Of a stretch of 64,000 bases of DNA, positions 49,337-59,773 are shown in pieces. The translations under genes and the position numbers were made by a program. Under the pieces are notes generated by a model. The model was not told the origin of the DNA and ran no database searches. It saw only the letters and a list, made by a program, of their open reading frames with translations. Source of the DNA: Niallia sp. FSL W8-0635 (lineage in GTDB: Bacteria; Bacillota; Bacilli; Bacillales; Cytobacillaceae); contig NZ_JBBOYD010000001.1 of the NCBI RefSeq assembly GCF_038007965.1, positions 3,078,501 through 3,142,500 of the forward strand. Reading direction: 5' to 3'. How positions within the stretch are numbered: position 1 is the first letter of the stretch; each line of letters opens with the position of its first letter.

Positions 49337-49636
49337 TTATTTCAATAATTGCTTTTTCTCTTCTTCAGTTAAGACTGAAAACAAGTCTGCTGTTTTAAAT
49401 GCCTCAATAGTAGCGTAGTTCATATAATCTGCTACCTTAACATTTAGTATCTCCTGTACTAATTCTGAAATTCTAATCTCTTCAGAAGGCTTTTTCCATT
49501 TTTTCTTTGTTAAAAACACCCATAGCTCGTCCTCTTTAATGGTGTCATAACCTAGTAAATGAAACTCTTCAATCTTACTATTTAATACAGGCTTTACTTG
49601 TGAACGATATTGGTCATATAAATGTGTTGACGACAT
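49337..49636 (-). CDS. comN: Post-transcriptional regulator ComN
   Basis: A 99-residue protein matching the ComN/YrzD family by length, the YxxxVKPVLNSKIEEFHLLGYD N-terminal block (KIEEFHLLGYDTIKEDELW) and genomic place between secDF and spoVB. In B. subtilis ComN promotes accumulation of comE operon mRNA and localises with DivIVA. No nucleic-acid motif is obvious. The start ATG at 49636 has GGAGTG. Confidence 0.87.
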   Translation of the reverse strand: MSSTHLYDQYRSQVKPVLNSKIEEFHLLGYDTIKEDELWVFLTKKKWKKPSEEIRISELVQEILNVKVADYMNYATIEAFKTADLFSVLTEEEKKQLLK

Positions 49637-49849
49637 GCTTATTCACTCCATTACAGTCAGTTTAATGTGTAGAATCATCTTATTCAATATCTTTTATATA
49701 GCAACAAATTATTGAAAATAACTCTTTCTAAAATAGTTTCTTTTTAAACAACACACTTTCTTTTAAAAAACCTTGTCATGCTTTGTCCACATTGTTGCAT
49801 ATAGTTAATTGTATAGTATTATTCGCTATTTGAGAAGGCAGGGAATAGA

Positions 49850-51394
49850 ATGTCTAAGTTTTTAAAAGGAACAATGATTTTACTTATAGCTGGATTTATT
49901 ACCAGAGTACTAGGATTTATAAATCGAATCGTTATCGCACGTTTTATTGGAGATGATGGAGTTGGGCTCTATATGATGGTATATCCAACAATGATTTTAG
50001 TTGTGACCATCACTCAACTTGGACTACCTGTTGCTATCTCTAAAAATGTAGCAGAAGCTGAGGCTGCAGGAAATTTACGTAAAGTAAAGAGCATATTAAT
50101 TGTTTCTTTAAGCACTACCTTAGGATTAACACTCCTATTTACACCAGCTTTATTCCTTTTGGCTCCTTATCTCTCTCAAACACTATTTACAGATGAACGA
50201 ACCCTTTTACCACTACTTGCGATTACACCAATTATCCCAATTATCGCTGTGTCTTCTGTATTACGAGGGTATTTTCAAGGACGACAAAATATGAGGCCTG
50301 CAGCTACTTCTCAAGTAATTGAACAGGTCATTCGTATCGCCTTAATCGCAACATTAACAAAAGCTTTTTTACCACTTGGAGTCGAGTATGCTGCTGCTGG
50401 GGCGATGTTAGCTTCCGTTCTTGGAGAACTTGCTTCTTTATTTTATTTAATAGCATCTTTCAAATGGAAAAAATCATTCCATTTACGGAAAAAGTTCTTT
50501 CAATACGTACATAATGGGAAAAATACTTTTCAAGAGTTAATGACCATTGCGTTACCGACTACAGGAAGTCGTATGATTGGTAGCTTCGCATGGTTTATCG
50601 AACCAATTGTTGTTGCTCATAGCCTATCTATAGCAGGCCTTTCTGCCATTAATGCAACAAAACAATATGGGGTATTAACTGGATTTGCGCTACCACTCTT
50701 GATGCTCCCATCCTTCTTTACTCAATCATTATCGACTTCTCTTGTGCCGGCTATTAGTGAAGCAAAGGCAAATAATCAATTAAAACTGATTGAGCATTTG
50801 TTACAACAAGCACTTAAATTCACCTTTATGACAGGTGGCCTTGCAATAGTTGTGCTTTATGTATTGGCAGAGCCCTTAATGACCATTATGTATGGAAGCA
50901 CAAGAGGAACTTCTTTTATTCAAATTATGGCGCCTTTCTTTATTCTTAATTATTATCAAGGTCCTCTTCAAGCGGCACTACAAGCCTTGAATTTTGCTAG
51001 AGCCGCGATGATTAATAGTTTTATTGGTGCTGGTGTAAAAACTGCTTTAATTTTTATTCTCGCAAGTCGACCAGAATTCGGAATATACGGAGTTGCTATT
51101 GCGTTAATTGTTGGATTTGTTTTAGTAACGTTGCTTCATTTTGCAACAATATTAAAAACAATAAGTTTCTCTATCATCGTCAAAGATTATGTGAAAATGC
51201 TACTCGCCATCTCACTTACGGCATATCTTGGCACTCTTTTAGTCAAAATAATTTCATTTCCTTCAATACTCTTACAATTAATTAGTATTACAAGCTTTAT
51301 TTGTATCTTTTATGTAGCGTTACTGTTCCTTTTTCGTTTAATGAATAAAAAAGATTTAGCGAAAGTCCCATGGTTAGGTCGCTTTTTCTCTTAA
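49850..51394 (+). CDS. spoVB: Stage V sporulation protein B (MOP-superfamily flippase)
   Basis: A 514-residue polytopic membrane protein with about fourteen helices, of the polysaccharide biosynthesis/MurJ-like flippase group. The N-terminal signature is LIAGFITRVLGFINRIVIAR (residues about 11-30), followed by RFIGDDGVGLYMMVYPTM, and VLRGYFQGRQNMRPAATSQV is strongly conserved in SpoVB. It is needed for spore cortex synthesis, probably flipping lipid II during sporulation. The ATG at 49850 has GGCAGGGA. It is followed by a terminator. Confidence 0.95.
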   Translation: MSKFLKGTMILLIAGFITRVLGFINRIVIARFIGDDGVGLYMMVYPTMILVVTITQLGLPVAISKNVAEAEAAGNLRKVKSILIVSLSTTLGLTLLFTPALFLLAPYLSQTLFTDERTLLPLLAITPIIPIIAVSSVLRGYFQGRQNMRPAATSQVIEQVIRIALIATLTKAFLPLGVEYAAAGAMLASVLGELASLFYLIASFKWKKSFHLRKKFFQYVHNGKNTFQELMTIALPTTGSRMIGSFAWFIEPIVVAHSLSIAGLSAINATKQYGVLTGFALPLLMLPSFFTQSLSTSLVPAISEAKANNQLKLIEHLLQQALKFTFMTGGLAIVVLYVLAEPLMTIMYGSTRGTSFIQIMAPFFILNYYQGPLQAALQALNFARAAMINSFIGAGVKTALIFILASRPEFGIYGVAIALIVGFVLVTLLHFATILKTISFSIIVKDYVKMLLAISLTAYLGTLLVKIISFPSILLQLISITSFICIFYVALLFLFRLMNKKDLAKVPWLGRFFS

Positions 51395-51426
51395 ATATGT
51401 CTTTGGAATCATTATTTAATTCTACG

Positions 51427-51466
51427 AACAATCAGCGGAAGATGAAAAATCCGCTGATTGTTTTGT
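51427..51466 (+). terminator. Rho-independent terminator of spoVB
   Basis: A perfect 13-bp stem AACAATCAGCGGA / TCCGCTGATTGTT with a 10-base loop and a short T run, 32 bases after the spoVB stop. Confidence 0.87.
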
Positions 51467-51502
51467 AATTACTACAATACATTTAATTAGATTGATGCTC
51501 CC

Positions 51503-52144
51503 CTATTGGTCAATCAAATCAATATAGAATTCCCCATCTTGATAGCTACAAAAGGATATATTCTTAATATCAGTATACCCTTTTTCTTTTAATTGCTGCC
51601 TAAGCCATAAATTTGTTTTACCAATTGTTGATAAATTACTTTCTTGAATAATTCCATCCATAATCAACGGAATCGTTATAGATGATTTCTCTTTTTCTTT
51701 TTCAAATACAGAAAGCTTTCCTGATGTTTCCAAGATAGCAAACTCTACATCTGCAATATTACGGATATTTTTTTCTCGAAGCTGAATTAATAAGTCGTCA
51801 AAATTGTAACGCTGACTTTTCATCGCCGCTTCGTCAATTTCTCCATTTTTGATAATAAAGGTCGGTTCTCCCTCAATAAAATCGCGCATTTTTTTGCTTT
51901 TTAAAGATAGGAAGGCTAGAAGTACTTGAATAGATAGAAGAATAAACATTGGAAATAGTGTTGGTAAAATAGGATCTCTGTAATCTTCTATTGCAACAAC
52001 CGCAATCTCTGCAATCATGATGAATACTACTAAGTCTAAAATACTTAGTTCCCCTATTTCCCTTTTTCCCATCAATCGAAATATAAGAACAATTAGCACA
52101 TATATTAAAATCGTTCTAAACAAAATGATCAAATATGGTTCCAC
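51503..52144 (-). CDS. yrbG: DUF421 family membrane protein YrbG
   Basis: A 213-residue DUF421 (YetF-like) protein with three N-terminal hydrophobic helices (about residues 3-80). A cytoplasmic domain follows with family motifs LMGKREIGELSILDLVVF and LLIQLREKNIRNIADVEFAI. The GTG at 52144 has GGAGGAGA; a TTG at 52162 sits upstream of that site and is rejected. Function is not known; YetF-type proteins have been tied to spore germination and membrane properties. It matches the B. subtilis position between spoVB and yrzE. Confidence 0.88.
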   Translation of the reverse strand: MEPYLIILFRTILIYVLIVLIFRLMGKREIGELSILDLVVFIMIAEIAVVAIEDYRDPILPTLFPMFILLSIQVLLAFLSLKSKKMRDFIEGEPTFIIKNGEIDEAAMKSQRYNFDDLLIQLREKNIRNIADVEFAILETSGKLSVFEKEKEKSSITIPLIMDGIIQESNLSTIGKTNLWLRQQLKEKGYTDIKNISFCSYQDGEFYIDLIDQ

Positions 52145-52428
52145 TTTATCTCCTCCGATCAAATATGTTCCCTCTTAATCTGCTCCATATGCCAGAAATA
52201 ATACGATAAAGTATGAAGCTTGGTACCTTTATACAATTCCTGCTAAACACTCCCCAGCTTATTATCTATAATTTTTTGCAAATAAGAGTGAAGCTATTTG
52301 ACAGACGTAATAGGAATAAAAATGTGAATTCAAGCAATTTTTAATTCTAATTTCTATTGTGCTGAATATGCTTGTACTAGAAAACTTTTATTGATGATTT
52401 TACAAGCGATGGAAAGGAGAGGTTTACA

Positions 52429-52809
52429 ATCGAAGAGAGTAAACATGTTGGCAGTTCTGTTTTATACGGTTTAATTGCCATTTTCGTTATGTTAATAACT
52501 AGCAGTTTGTTCTTTTCCCTATTATTAAGATTTACTTCTATTCAAGAATCATCTCTGCAATATATTATTACTGCTGTATCATTTATAACTTTGTTTGCAG
52601 GTGGTTTTATTTCTGGGGGGAAAGGGAAGGAAAAAGGGTGGTTCCTTGGAGGACTGACTGGGTTAATCTATTCTATTATTATTTTTCTATTTTCCTTTTT
52701 AGGCTCTGACCAGCTATTTACGATGGAACAAACAATTTATCATGTATGCTATACGCTTATTTGTATGATGGGTGGAATTTTGGGAGTAAATCTTTCCAAA
52801 AATAATTAA
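52429..52809 (+). CDS. yrzE: TIGR04086 family membrane protein YrzE, possible ATC start
   Basis: A four-helix membrane protein, about 126 residues from 52429, or 106 from the first ATG at 52489. The body has FAGGFISGGKGKEKGWFLGG, typical of the TIGR04086/YrzE group. The ATG at 52489 lies inside the first predicted helix and has no ribosome site. A strong AAGGAGAGG at 52414-52422 points instead to codon ATC at 52429; the frame is open from 52381 with no ATG, GTG or TTG before 52489. Either a non-canonical ATC start is used or the sequence carries a base error. Position beside yajC and yrbG agrees with B. subtilis. Confidence 0.7.
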   Translation: MEESKHVGSSVLYGLIAIFVMLITSSLFFSLLLRFTSIQESSLQYIITAVSFITLFAGGFISGGKGKEKGWFLGGLTGLIYSIIIFLFSFLGSDQLFTMEQTIYHVCYTLICMMGGILGVNLSKNN

Positions 52810-52835
52810 TTAAACCTGATACAGTCTTACCTAAT

Positions 52836-52873
52836 AAAAAAGTGCAATCTTAGTTTGTAAGACTGCACTTTTT
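52836..52873. terminator. Bidirectional terminator between yrzE and yajC
   Basis: A 16-bp stem (52836-52851 with 52858-52873, one mismatch) starting and ending in A and T runs, with a 6-base loop. The two genes converge on it. Confidence 0.9.
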
Positions 52874-52877
52874 GTTC

Positions 52878-53180
52878 TTATTCTTCTACTTTGTCTAATG
52901 TTGGGCTAGCTACTGTAGCGGAAGATTCCACTACTTCACGAATTGCGTTGCGCTCAAATGTTAGACGTGAGCCATCTTTTACTTTTAATACAACTGTACC
53001 TTCATCAATTGCATCGATTGTAGCATGCATCCCGCCAATCGTGACAATCTTGTCCCCTTTTTTTAAGCTGCTCTGCATATCACGTACAGATCTTTGACGC
53101 TTTTGCTGTGGACGGATTAGCAAGAAATAGAATAATACAAACATTAAAATAAACGGTAGTAAACTTGCAAGTTGTGCCAT
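52878..53180 (-). CDS. yajC: Preprotein translocase subunit YajC
   Basis: A 100-residue YajC. One N-terminal transmembrane helix (about residues 5-22, PFILMFVLFYFLLIRP) is followed by PQQKRQRSVRDMQSSLKKGDKIVTIGG, of which RPQQKR and LKKGDKIVTIGG are signatures. It associates with SecDF in the accessory translocase. It lies 30 bp after tgt, as in the widely conserved queA-tgt-yajC cluster. GGAGGGG precedes the ATG. Confidence 0.96.
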   Translation of the reverse strand: MAQLASLLPFILMFVLFYFLLIRPQQKRQRSVRDMQSSLKKGDKIVTIGGMHATIDAIDEGTVVLKVKDGSRLTFERNAIREVVESSATVASPTLDKVEE

Positions 53181-53210
53181 TTATATTTCCCCTCCTTTCA
53201 AGTTCTTCTA

Positions 53211-54365
<1,155 letters not shown>

Positions 54366-54561
54366 TTATAAAGTAAAACTTCCATAGATTCATTCTTTAC
54401 TTATCGTTTTCGCATAATGATTTTTATAAATATATATGTCCACTGTAAGAACCAACAATAAAGTAGAAAATATTCATAATCAAAAGCAATAGAATCAACT
54501 ATATATTCTAATGAATATCACCACGAAACTCAAGTAATTCGTGAATCTAATTTAGCTTTAC

Positions 54562-55590
54562 CTATTGTATAAACATCGCATCTCCAAAACTAAAGAAACG
54601 GTATCTTTCTTGTACTGCTGTTTCATAGGCATGCAATATATTTTCTCTTCCTGCGAGCGCGCTGACTAACATAATTAAGGTAGATTTTGGCAAGTGAAAA
54701 TTCGTAATCATCCCATCGATTCCTTTAAACTCATAGCCTGGATAAATAAAAATACTTGTCCATCCACTACTCTCTACAAATTCTCCGCTATTTGCAGCTG
54801 CAATTGTTTCAAGTGTTCTAGTAGACGTGGTTCCTACGGAAAGAATCCGACCACCTTCTGCCCTCACTTTATTTAATAAAGAAGCCGTTTCTCCATTAAT
54901 CTGATAAAATTCAGCATGCATTTCATGCTTATCTATATCTTCAACATTAACTGGACGGAAGGTACCAAGACCAACATGAAGAGTAATGAAAGCAATATGT
55001 ACTCCCTTTTCTTTCAAGGCATCTAATAATTCATTTGTAAAATGTAAACCAGCTGTCGGAGCAGCGGCAGATCCTCTTTCCTTTGCATAAACGGTTTGAT
55101 AACGATCTTGATCATCCAATTTCTCTTTAATATATGGTGGTAATGGCATCTCACCAAGTTGGTCCAAAATCTCATAAAAAATGCCATCATACTGAAAATC
55201 AAGAATCCGACCACCATGCTCCAATTCTTTTACACAAACCGCTTTTAACTTACCGTCTCCAAAGCTAATAATCGTACCTTCTTTTACCCTTTTAGCAGGC
55301 TTAACAAGTGTTTCCCACTTGTCTTCCTCTTGTTGCTTTAATAAAAGCACCTCAATATGGGCTCCCGTATCTTCTTTCTCTCCATGTAATCTTGCTGGTA
55401 ATACTCTTGTATCATTTAATACTAGGCAATCACCAGGATTAATATACTCATATATATCTTTAAATTTGCGATGCTCTAATTCACCAGTTTCTTTATTTAC
55501 TACCATCAATCTACTACTTGTGCGATCCTCTAAAGGAGTTTGAGCAATTAAGTCTTCTGGTAAATAAAAATCAAATAAATCTACTTTCAT
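54562..55590 (-). CDS. queA: S-adenosylmethionine:tRNA ribosyltransferase-isomerase QueA
   Basis: A 342-residue enzyme that builds the epoxycyclopentane ring of epoxyqueuosine on preQ1-tRNA. Family motifs are [19 protein letters not shown] at the start, [25 protein letters not shown] and [17 protein letters not shown]. The ATG at 55590 has AGGTGA; a GTG at 55599 overlaps that site. It precedes tgt, its upstream partner in the queuosine pathway. Confidence 0.97.
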   Translation of the reverse strand: MKVDLFDFYLPEDLIAQTPLEDRTSSRLMVVNKETGELEHRKFKDIYEYINPGDCLVLNDTRVLPARLHGEKEDTGAHIEVLLLKQQEEDKWETLVKPAKRVKEGTIISFGDGKLKAVCVKELEHGGRILDFQYDGIFYEILDQLGEMPLPPYIKEKLDDQDRYQTVYAKERGSAAAPTAGLHFTNELLDALKEKGVHIAFITLHVGLGTFRPVNVEDIDKHEMHAEFYQINGETASLLNKVRAEGGRILSVGTTSTRTLETIAAANSGEFVESSGWTSIFIYPGYEFKGIDGMITNFHLPKSTLIMLVSALAGRENILHAYETAVQERYRFFSFGDAMFIQ

Positions 55591-55627
55591 TTCTGTCACC
55601 TATTCTCTCTTTCATACAATCGTAATC

Positions 55628-55837
55628 TTAACGAAATTTGCCTATAAAATAAAAAAACAACGATAAAACAATACTAATTACAATACAAGTTGTAATTGGA
55701 AAATAAAAAGTCGTATGTTCTTTTTTTATCATAATGTCACCAGGAAGTTTTCCAATCGGATTAAATTGCATAACAAGCCCAATAAGGAAAACAATTACAC
55801 CGATGATCATTAAATACTTGGAAATTTCATTCATCAT
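55628..55837 (-). CDS. yrzS: DUF2905 family membrane protein YrzS
   Basis: A 69-residue protein with two hydrophobic segments (about residues 8-25 and 47-66) joined by IGKLPGDIMIKKEHTTFYFP, the DUF2905 signature. It is conserved between queA and ruvB across Bacillales; function unknown. Two adjacent ATGs occur; the second (55834) has slightly better spacing from GGAAGAG, so the exact start is open. Confidence 0.87.
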   Translation of the reverse strand: MMNEISKYLMIIGVIVFLIGLVMQFNPIGKLPGDIMIKKEHTTFYFPITTCIVISIVLSLFFYFIGKFR

Positions 55838-55896
55838 TCTCTTCCTTTATCTCATTTATTCTACTTATACTATAGTAAAAAATACGAACCCTAACA

Positions 55897-56892
55897 TTAA
55901 TCTGGCTGTATATTTAAATGGTCATAAACAAGATGGGTAACACTTCGTCCTCTAGGGGTTCGTTGCAAGAAACCAATTTGAAGCAAATAGGGTTCGTAAA
56001 CATCCTCAATTGTATGGGCTTCTTCTCCAATTGTTGCAGCAATCGTTTCTAATCCGACTGGCCCACCTTTAAATTTATGAATCATCCCTAATAATAATTT
56101 ATGGTCAATATGATCCAACCCTAAACGGTCCACCTGAAGAAGTTCAAGGGAACTATCAGCCAATTCTCTTGAAATCATCCCATTCCCTTTTACTTGCGCA
56201 AAATCACGCACTCTTCGTAAGAGACGATTAGCAATTCGAGGGGTACCGCGAGACCTTCTAGCAATTTCCCATGCAGCTAGATCTTCTATCCCGATTTGTA
56301 GAACATCTGCTGTTCTCGTAACGATATCTTTCAACTGTTCTACTTCATAATATTCTAACCTAGACAAAACGCCAAAACGATCTCTTAACGGTGCAGAAAC
56401 AGAACCAGCTCTCGTTGTTGCACCAACAAGGGTGAATGGAGGCAAATCAAGCCGAACAGATCTGGCACTAGGTCCTTTCCCAATAACGATATCTAGACAA
56501 TAATCTTCCATCGCGGGATATAAAACTTCTTCTATCGCTCGTGGCAAACGATGAATCTCATCAATAAACAGCACATCTCCTGGCTCTAAAGCAGTCAATA
56601 TTGCTGCTAAATCACCAGGTCTTTCGATCGCAGGTCCAGCAGTTGTTCGAATATTAACTCCCATTTCATTAGCAATAATCGTAGCAAGCGTTGTTTTCCC
56701 AAGACCAGGTGGTCCGTATAATAGCACATGGTCAAGAGCTTCCTCTCTATATTTAGCAGCTTCAATAAACACTTTTAAATTCTCTTTTACTTTATCTTGG
56801 CCAATATAATCATGCAATTGAATAGGACGTAGACTTTTTTCAAAAGATAAGTCCTGCGTATCTGCTTCACTTGAAATGATTCGATCATCCAT
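55897..56892 (-). CDS. ruvB: Holliday junction branch migration helicase RuvB
   Basis: A 331-residue AAA+ motor. Walker A is GPPGLGKTT, Walker B is [10 protein letters not shown], sensor 1 is [10 protein letters not shown] with the [11 protein letters not shown] arginine-finger region, and the C-terminal winged helix is at about 255-331 ([22 protein letters not shown] in part). It drives branch migration with RuvA. I start at the ATG at 56892 ([11 protein letters not shown]), eight bases after AAAGGAG; a GTG at 56901 is rejected. Between ruvA and ruvB lies a 117-bp gap holding a partial MITE. Confidence 0.97.
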   Translation of the reverse strand: MDDRIISSEADTQDLSFEKSLRPIQLHDYIGQDKVKENLKVFIEAAKYREEALDHVLLYGPPGLGKTTLATIIANEMGVNIRTTAGPAIERPGDLAAILTALEPGDVLFIDEIHRLPRAIEEVLYPAMEDYCLDIVIGKGPSARSVRLDLPPFTLVGATTRAGSVSAPLRDRFGVLSRLEYYEVEQLKDIVTRTADVLQIGIEDLAAWEIARRSRGTPRIANRLLRRVRDFAQVKGNGMISRELADSSLELLQVDRLGLDHIDHKLLLGMIHKFKGGPVGLETIAATIGEEAHTIEDVYEPYLLQIGFLQRTPRGRSVTHLVYDHLNIQPD

Positions 56893-56925
56893 ATCATTCA
56901 CTCCTTTCCATAAGATAGTTCTATA

Positions 56926-57009
56926 TGTATTCAGATTGCTCCGTTTTTTAAAAATTCATTTTATTCCTATTGTAAAAGTGAAAAAGCAACAATCTTTTAT
57001 AAAACAGCC
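56926..57009. mobile_element. Half copy of the MITE-like element between ruvA and ruvB
   Basis: This 84-bp segment repeats the right half of the element at 39975-40184. TGTATTCAGATTGCTCCG matches the inner arm and following bases, and the right terminal repeat at 56985-57009 (AGCAACAATC...AAAACAGCC) is nearly identical. The left half is missing. It ends exactly next to the ruvA stop codon. Confidence 0.78.
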
Positions 57010-57621
57010 TTATCTTTTTAACAAAAGCTTTAAAGCAAGCTTGATATATCCATCTGTTGTTAACTGTTCCTTTTTTAAATGAGGAGTAATTTTCTTAACC
57101 TCTTTTTCTGAATATCCAAGTGCAGTTAATGCAAGAATCGCTTCATCCATTGCTGAATCACTTTCCGCTTTCGCTACATGCTTTTCTACAGTAAATAAAT
57201 CTGGAGAGAAATCCGGCATAAAGTCTGCTAACTTTCCTTTTAAATCCAAAATCATTTGCCTTGCTGTTTTCTTCCCAACTCCTGGGAACTTAACAAGAAA
57301 TGCTTCATCTTCTGCTTCAATTGCAGATATTACTTGGCTTGGTTCACCAGATGCCAAAATAGCCAATGCTCCTTTAGGGCCAATACCAGAAACATTAAGA
57401 AGCTTCGTAAACAAAGCTTTTTCATCCGGAGAACGAAATCCATATAAACTAATATTATCTTCTCTCACATAATGATAGGTGTATACAGTAATCTTACTAC
57501 CTGAAAAGGCTGAAAATGAAAATGGATTAGGTGTTTTAATCTGATAACCAATTTCATTATTTTCGATTACGATGTATTCCGGTCCAACAAATTCGATATT
57601 TCCTTTTATATATTCGTACAA
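57010..57621 (-). CDS. ruvA: Holliday junction branch migration protein RuvA
   Basis: A 203-residue RuvA with an N-terminal OB-fold ([20 protein letters not shown]), two helix-hairpin-helix motifs ([16 protein letters not shown] and [19 protein letters not shown]) and a RuvB-binding C-terminal domain. The start is the TTG at 57621 after AAAGGGAGAG; this gives the normal length, whereas the ATG at 57651 would add ten unrelated residues. The stop codon abuts the terminal repeat of the half MITE. Confidence 0.96.
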   Translation of the reverse strand: MYEYIKGNIEFVGPEYIVIENNEIGYQIKTPNPFSFSAFSGSKITVYTYHYVREDNISLYGFRSPDEKALFTKLLNVSGIGPKGALAILASGEPSQVISAIEAEDEAFLVKFPGVGKKTARQMILDLKGKLADFMPDFSPDLFTVEKHVAKAESDSAMDEAILALTALGYSEKEVKKITPHLKKEQLTTDGYIKLALKLLLKR

Positions 57622-57661
57622 ATTAAATTCTCTCCCTTTTACATAAAACATCCATCATGAG

Positions 57662-57734
57662 GGATTCTTCCTCCCACGCTAATGGTTAGTTGCACTTATT
57701 AGACCTTAACAGGCAGTAAGCGTGGGATAAATCC
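57662..57734. repeat. Inverted repeat in the ruvA upstream region
   Basis: A perfect 9-bp stem (TCCCACGCT at 57672-57680 with its complement at 57719-57727) is extended by GGATT/AATCC after an internal loop. The 38-base loop has a mixed composition. It lies between bofC and ruvA, 41 bp before the ruvA start. Confidence 0.75.
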
Positions 57735-57802
57735 TAAGCCTATTTTATCATACTATTTTATAGAACTGCTATTATAGATGATTTTCGTAATATTCTATCA
57801 AA

Positions 57803-57860
57803 AAATAAAAAACAGTGATCAGAATGGACACTTTTTACGGTGCTTCTTCTGTTCACTGAG
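57803..57860 (-). terminator. Terminator after bofC
   Basis: Minus-strand CAGTGAACAGAA / TTCTGATCACTG with one mismatch and a 22-base loop, followed by a T-rich stretch. It starts ten bases past the bofC stop. Confidence 0.78.
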
Positions 57861-57868
57861 GTGATTTC

Positions 57869-58399
57869 CTAATTCGACGTTTCAATTGTTGTAAAGTTTT
57901 TAAAGGTTTCAAGTACTTTTACATATCGATCTCTAGATTTTATTGGAATACCTTTTTGTAGATTTTCATGTTGCTTCGATTCCAGTTTTTTGAGATCAAT
58001 TTGAAAAAAGGACTGGATAATATTTTCTTCAGCGGGTTTTCCATTGTAAATGGTTAATATCCCCTCTTCATTAATTCCAAAATAACCATTCGCCTTTAAC
58101 AGTGGAGAAATATCATCGACTTCTTGTCTAAATACGAGTTCCTTACTAGTCATATCTACCAACTGCCAATTATCGTACTTTGACCAGAAATCTTCCATCG
58201 ACCAAACTGTTTCTTCTACCGTTTCTTCACTCACTTCTCCGTCTAAGTAAATCCTTTTTAAAACAACTTCCAATTTTTTTGGATTTTCATTCAAAGAAAG
58301 TACACTTGCACTCTTTCCATAAACTTGTCCAGTTGCTGAAATAACTGCTATTATACTAACAAGAAGAACAGTTGAAAATAAAAGGAATCTGGTTTTCAT
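57869..58399 (-). CDS. bofC: Sporulation protein BofC (bypass of forespore C)
   Basis: A 176-residue secreted protein with an N-terminal signal (residues about 1-27). Two BofC domains follow: the N-terminal domain with VVLKRIYLDGEVSEETVEET (about 45-64) and the C-terminal domain with FGINEEGILTIYNGKPAEE. In B. subtilis BofC acts in the intermembrane space of the forespore to restrain SpoIVB-triggered sigma-K activation. The ATG at 58399 has AGAGGTGG; an ATG at 58408 precedes it without a site. It lies upstream of ruvAB, as in the model species. Confidence 0.92.
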   Translation of the reverse strand: MKTRFLLFSTVLLVSIIAVISATGQVYGKSASVLSLNENPKKLEVVLKRIYLDGEVSEETVEETVWSMEDFWSKYDNWQLVDMTSKELVFRQEVDDISPLLKANGYFGINEEGILTIYNGKPAEENIIQSFFQIDLKKLESKQHENLQKGIPIKSRDRYVKVLETFKNFTTIETSN

Positions 58400-58546
58400 T
58401 ATAACCACCTCTTTACATTACTCACTACAGCAACGTTATTTCCAAGGAAATAGGTTCCTGTTAATCTAAAGTCTGGTTTTTAAAATAACCTTACTCTCTA
58501 TTATTCTCACCATAAATAATTATTTCATTCCTACTTCATAGTAATC

Positions 58547-59470
58547 TTATTTTAATGTTCGATTTATCTTTCCAGCATTCTGTTTTATATTTTCAATTTC
58601 TAATCGAATCCCTTTCGAAAATGGAACTTCAGCCTTCCACCCCAATTCGATTTGAGCTTTCTTTGTTGAAATTCTGCTTTTTTCTCCTTCTTCCACAGAA
58701 TAAAAGGAGTCCTCTATTATTGAAGATTGGATTATAGAAACAACGTCTTTCATAGAGTAGGTTTCCTCAGGACAAATATTAAATACTTCATTATCTCCTT
58801 TCGTTAAACTTGAAACAACAGCCTGAACTGCATCACTAATATAAAGAAAATGCTTCTTCAGTTCTCCATCATCATAAACAATGGGTGGACGATTTTCTAA
58901 TACTTTATTAATCGTTGATTCCATCATACTCTCTTTTTGTTTATGTATGGAATATAATCCATAGATAACAGGAAATCTCAAAATTGTATAGGAAAGGCCA
59001 TAAAGCGTCTGATAATTTTGGATATATTTCTCCTCTATCTTCTTAGAAAGCCCTTCAAAAAGAACAGGTTGTAACATCATCTCTTCTGTTATTATCCCTT
59101 CCATATCACCATAAACTGCAATCGTGGAGGGAAAGATGATTTTCTGTACATTTGCTTGGACGCATGCTTCGAGTACTTCGATCGTGTAAGCAATATTTTC
59201 TTCCGACTGATCAAAGGAATCTTTCATACTATTGGATGTAATCGGTTTATTAAATAAATGAATAACACAATCAATTTGATATTTCATCAATAAATCTGCT
59301 AACTCAATAGCATTTAAGAAAGTGTGAACATCACCATGTACTAGAGTTGGAAATGCACTATTTTCACGTTGTTGGTCAGCTACTATATAATATATTTGTT
59401 TATTTGAAAGTTCTTCCATTAGAGCATATCCAAATTCACTCTCTTGTCCACCTGTGATTAACACTCTCAC
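58547..59470 (-). CDS. Degenerate NAD(P)-dependent epimerase/dehydratase-like (extended SDR) protein
   Basis: A 307-residue extended SDR-fold protein. The fold is visible in VLITGG at the N-terminus, IVADQQ, LADLLMKYQIDCVIHL, IIFPSTIAVYGDMEG, YTILRFPVIYGLYS and VVYDDGELKKHFLYISDAVQAV. However the glycine motif reads TGGQESEFG rather than TGGAGFIG, and the usual YxxxK reads EGLSK, so the catalytic Tyr is missing. The start is the GTG at 59470 after GGAGGG. It may bind a nucleotide sugar without normal oxidoreductase chemistry. Its position between bofC and the coxA-like gene suggests sporulation, but this is not shown. Confidence 0.72.
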   Translation of the reverse strand: MRVLITGGQESEFGYALMEELSNKQIYYIVADQQRENSAFPTLVHGDVHTFLNAIELADLLMKYQIDCVIHLFNKPITSNSMKDSFDQSEENIAYTIEVLEACVQANVQKIIFPSTIAVYGDMEGIITEEMMLQPVLFEGLSKKIEEKYIQNYQTLYGLSYTILRFPVIYGLYSIHKQKESMMESTINKVLENRPPIVYDDGELKKHFLYISDAVQAVVSSLTKGDNEVFNICPEETYSMKDVVSIIQSSIIEDSFYSVEEGEKSRISTKKAQIELGWKAEVPFSKGIRLEIENIKQNAGKINRTLK

Positions 59471-59772
59471 TATGAATCCCTCCGCCACTTTTCTCTATAA
59501 AAAAACAAAAAGTTCTTTATAACGAATATTTATTTCATTATAAAGCATAACCTTTTTCATTCATAATTTCAACAAATAAATTCATTATATAGAACATTTT
59601 TTCTAAAAATTACTAATTCCATTTTTCCTTCCACAAACAATCACCTTTAAAACCGCAGGAAAAATCTATGATTTTGTTTATTTTCTTAATATCATTTGTT
59701 TCTAATAAAGAACAAAAAAAAGAAAAAAACTAACTTCAAAATGGTTTATTCCACTTTGAAGTTAGTTTTTTC
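59471..59772. other. AT-rich intergenic region between the SDR and coxA-like genes
   Basis: This 302-bp gap contains the coxA-like gene terminator at its right end and otherwise AT-rich sequence, presumably with the promoter of the SDR-like gene. No coding region is seen. Confidence 0.6.
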
Positions 59773-59773
59773 T
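59722..59773 (-). terminator. Terminator of the coxA-like gene
   Basis: Minus-strand ACTAACTTCAAA pairs perfectly with TTTGAAGTTAGT across a 14-base loop and is followed by a T run. It abuts the end of the coding region and is nearly symmetric. Confidence 0.88.
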
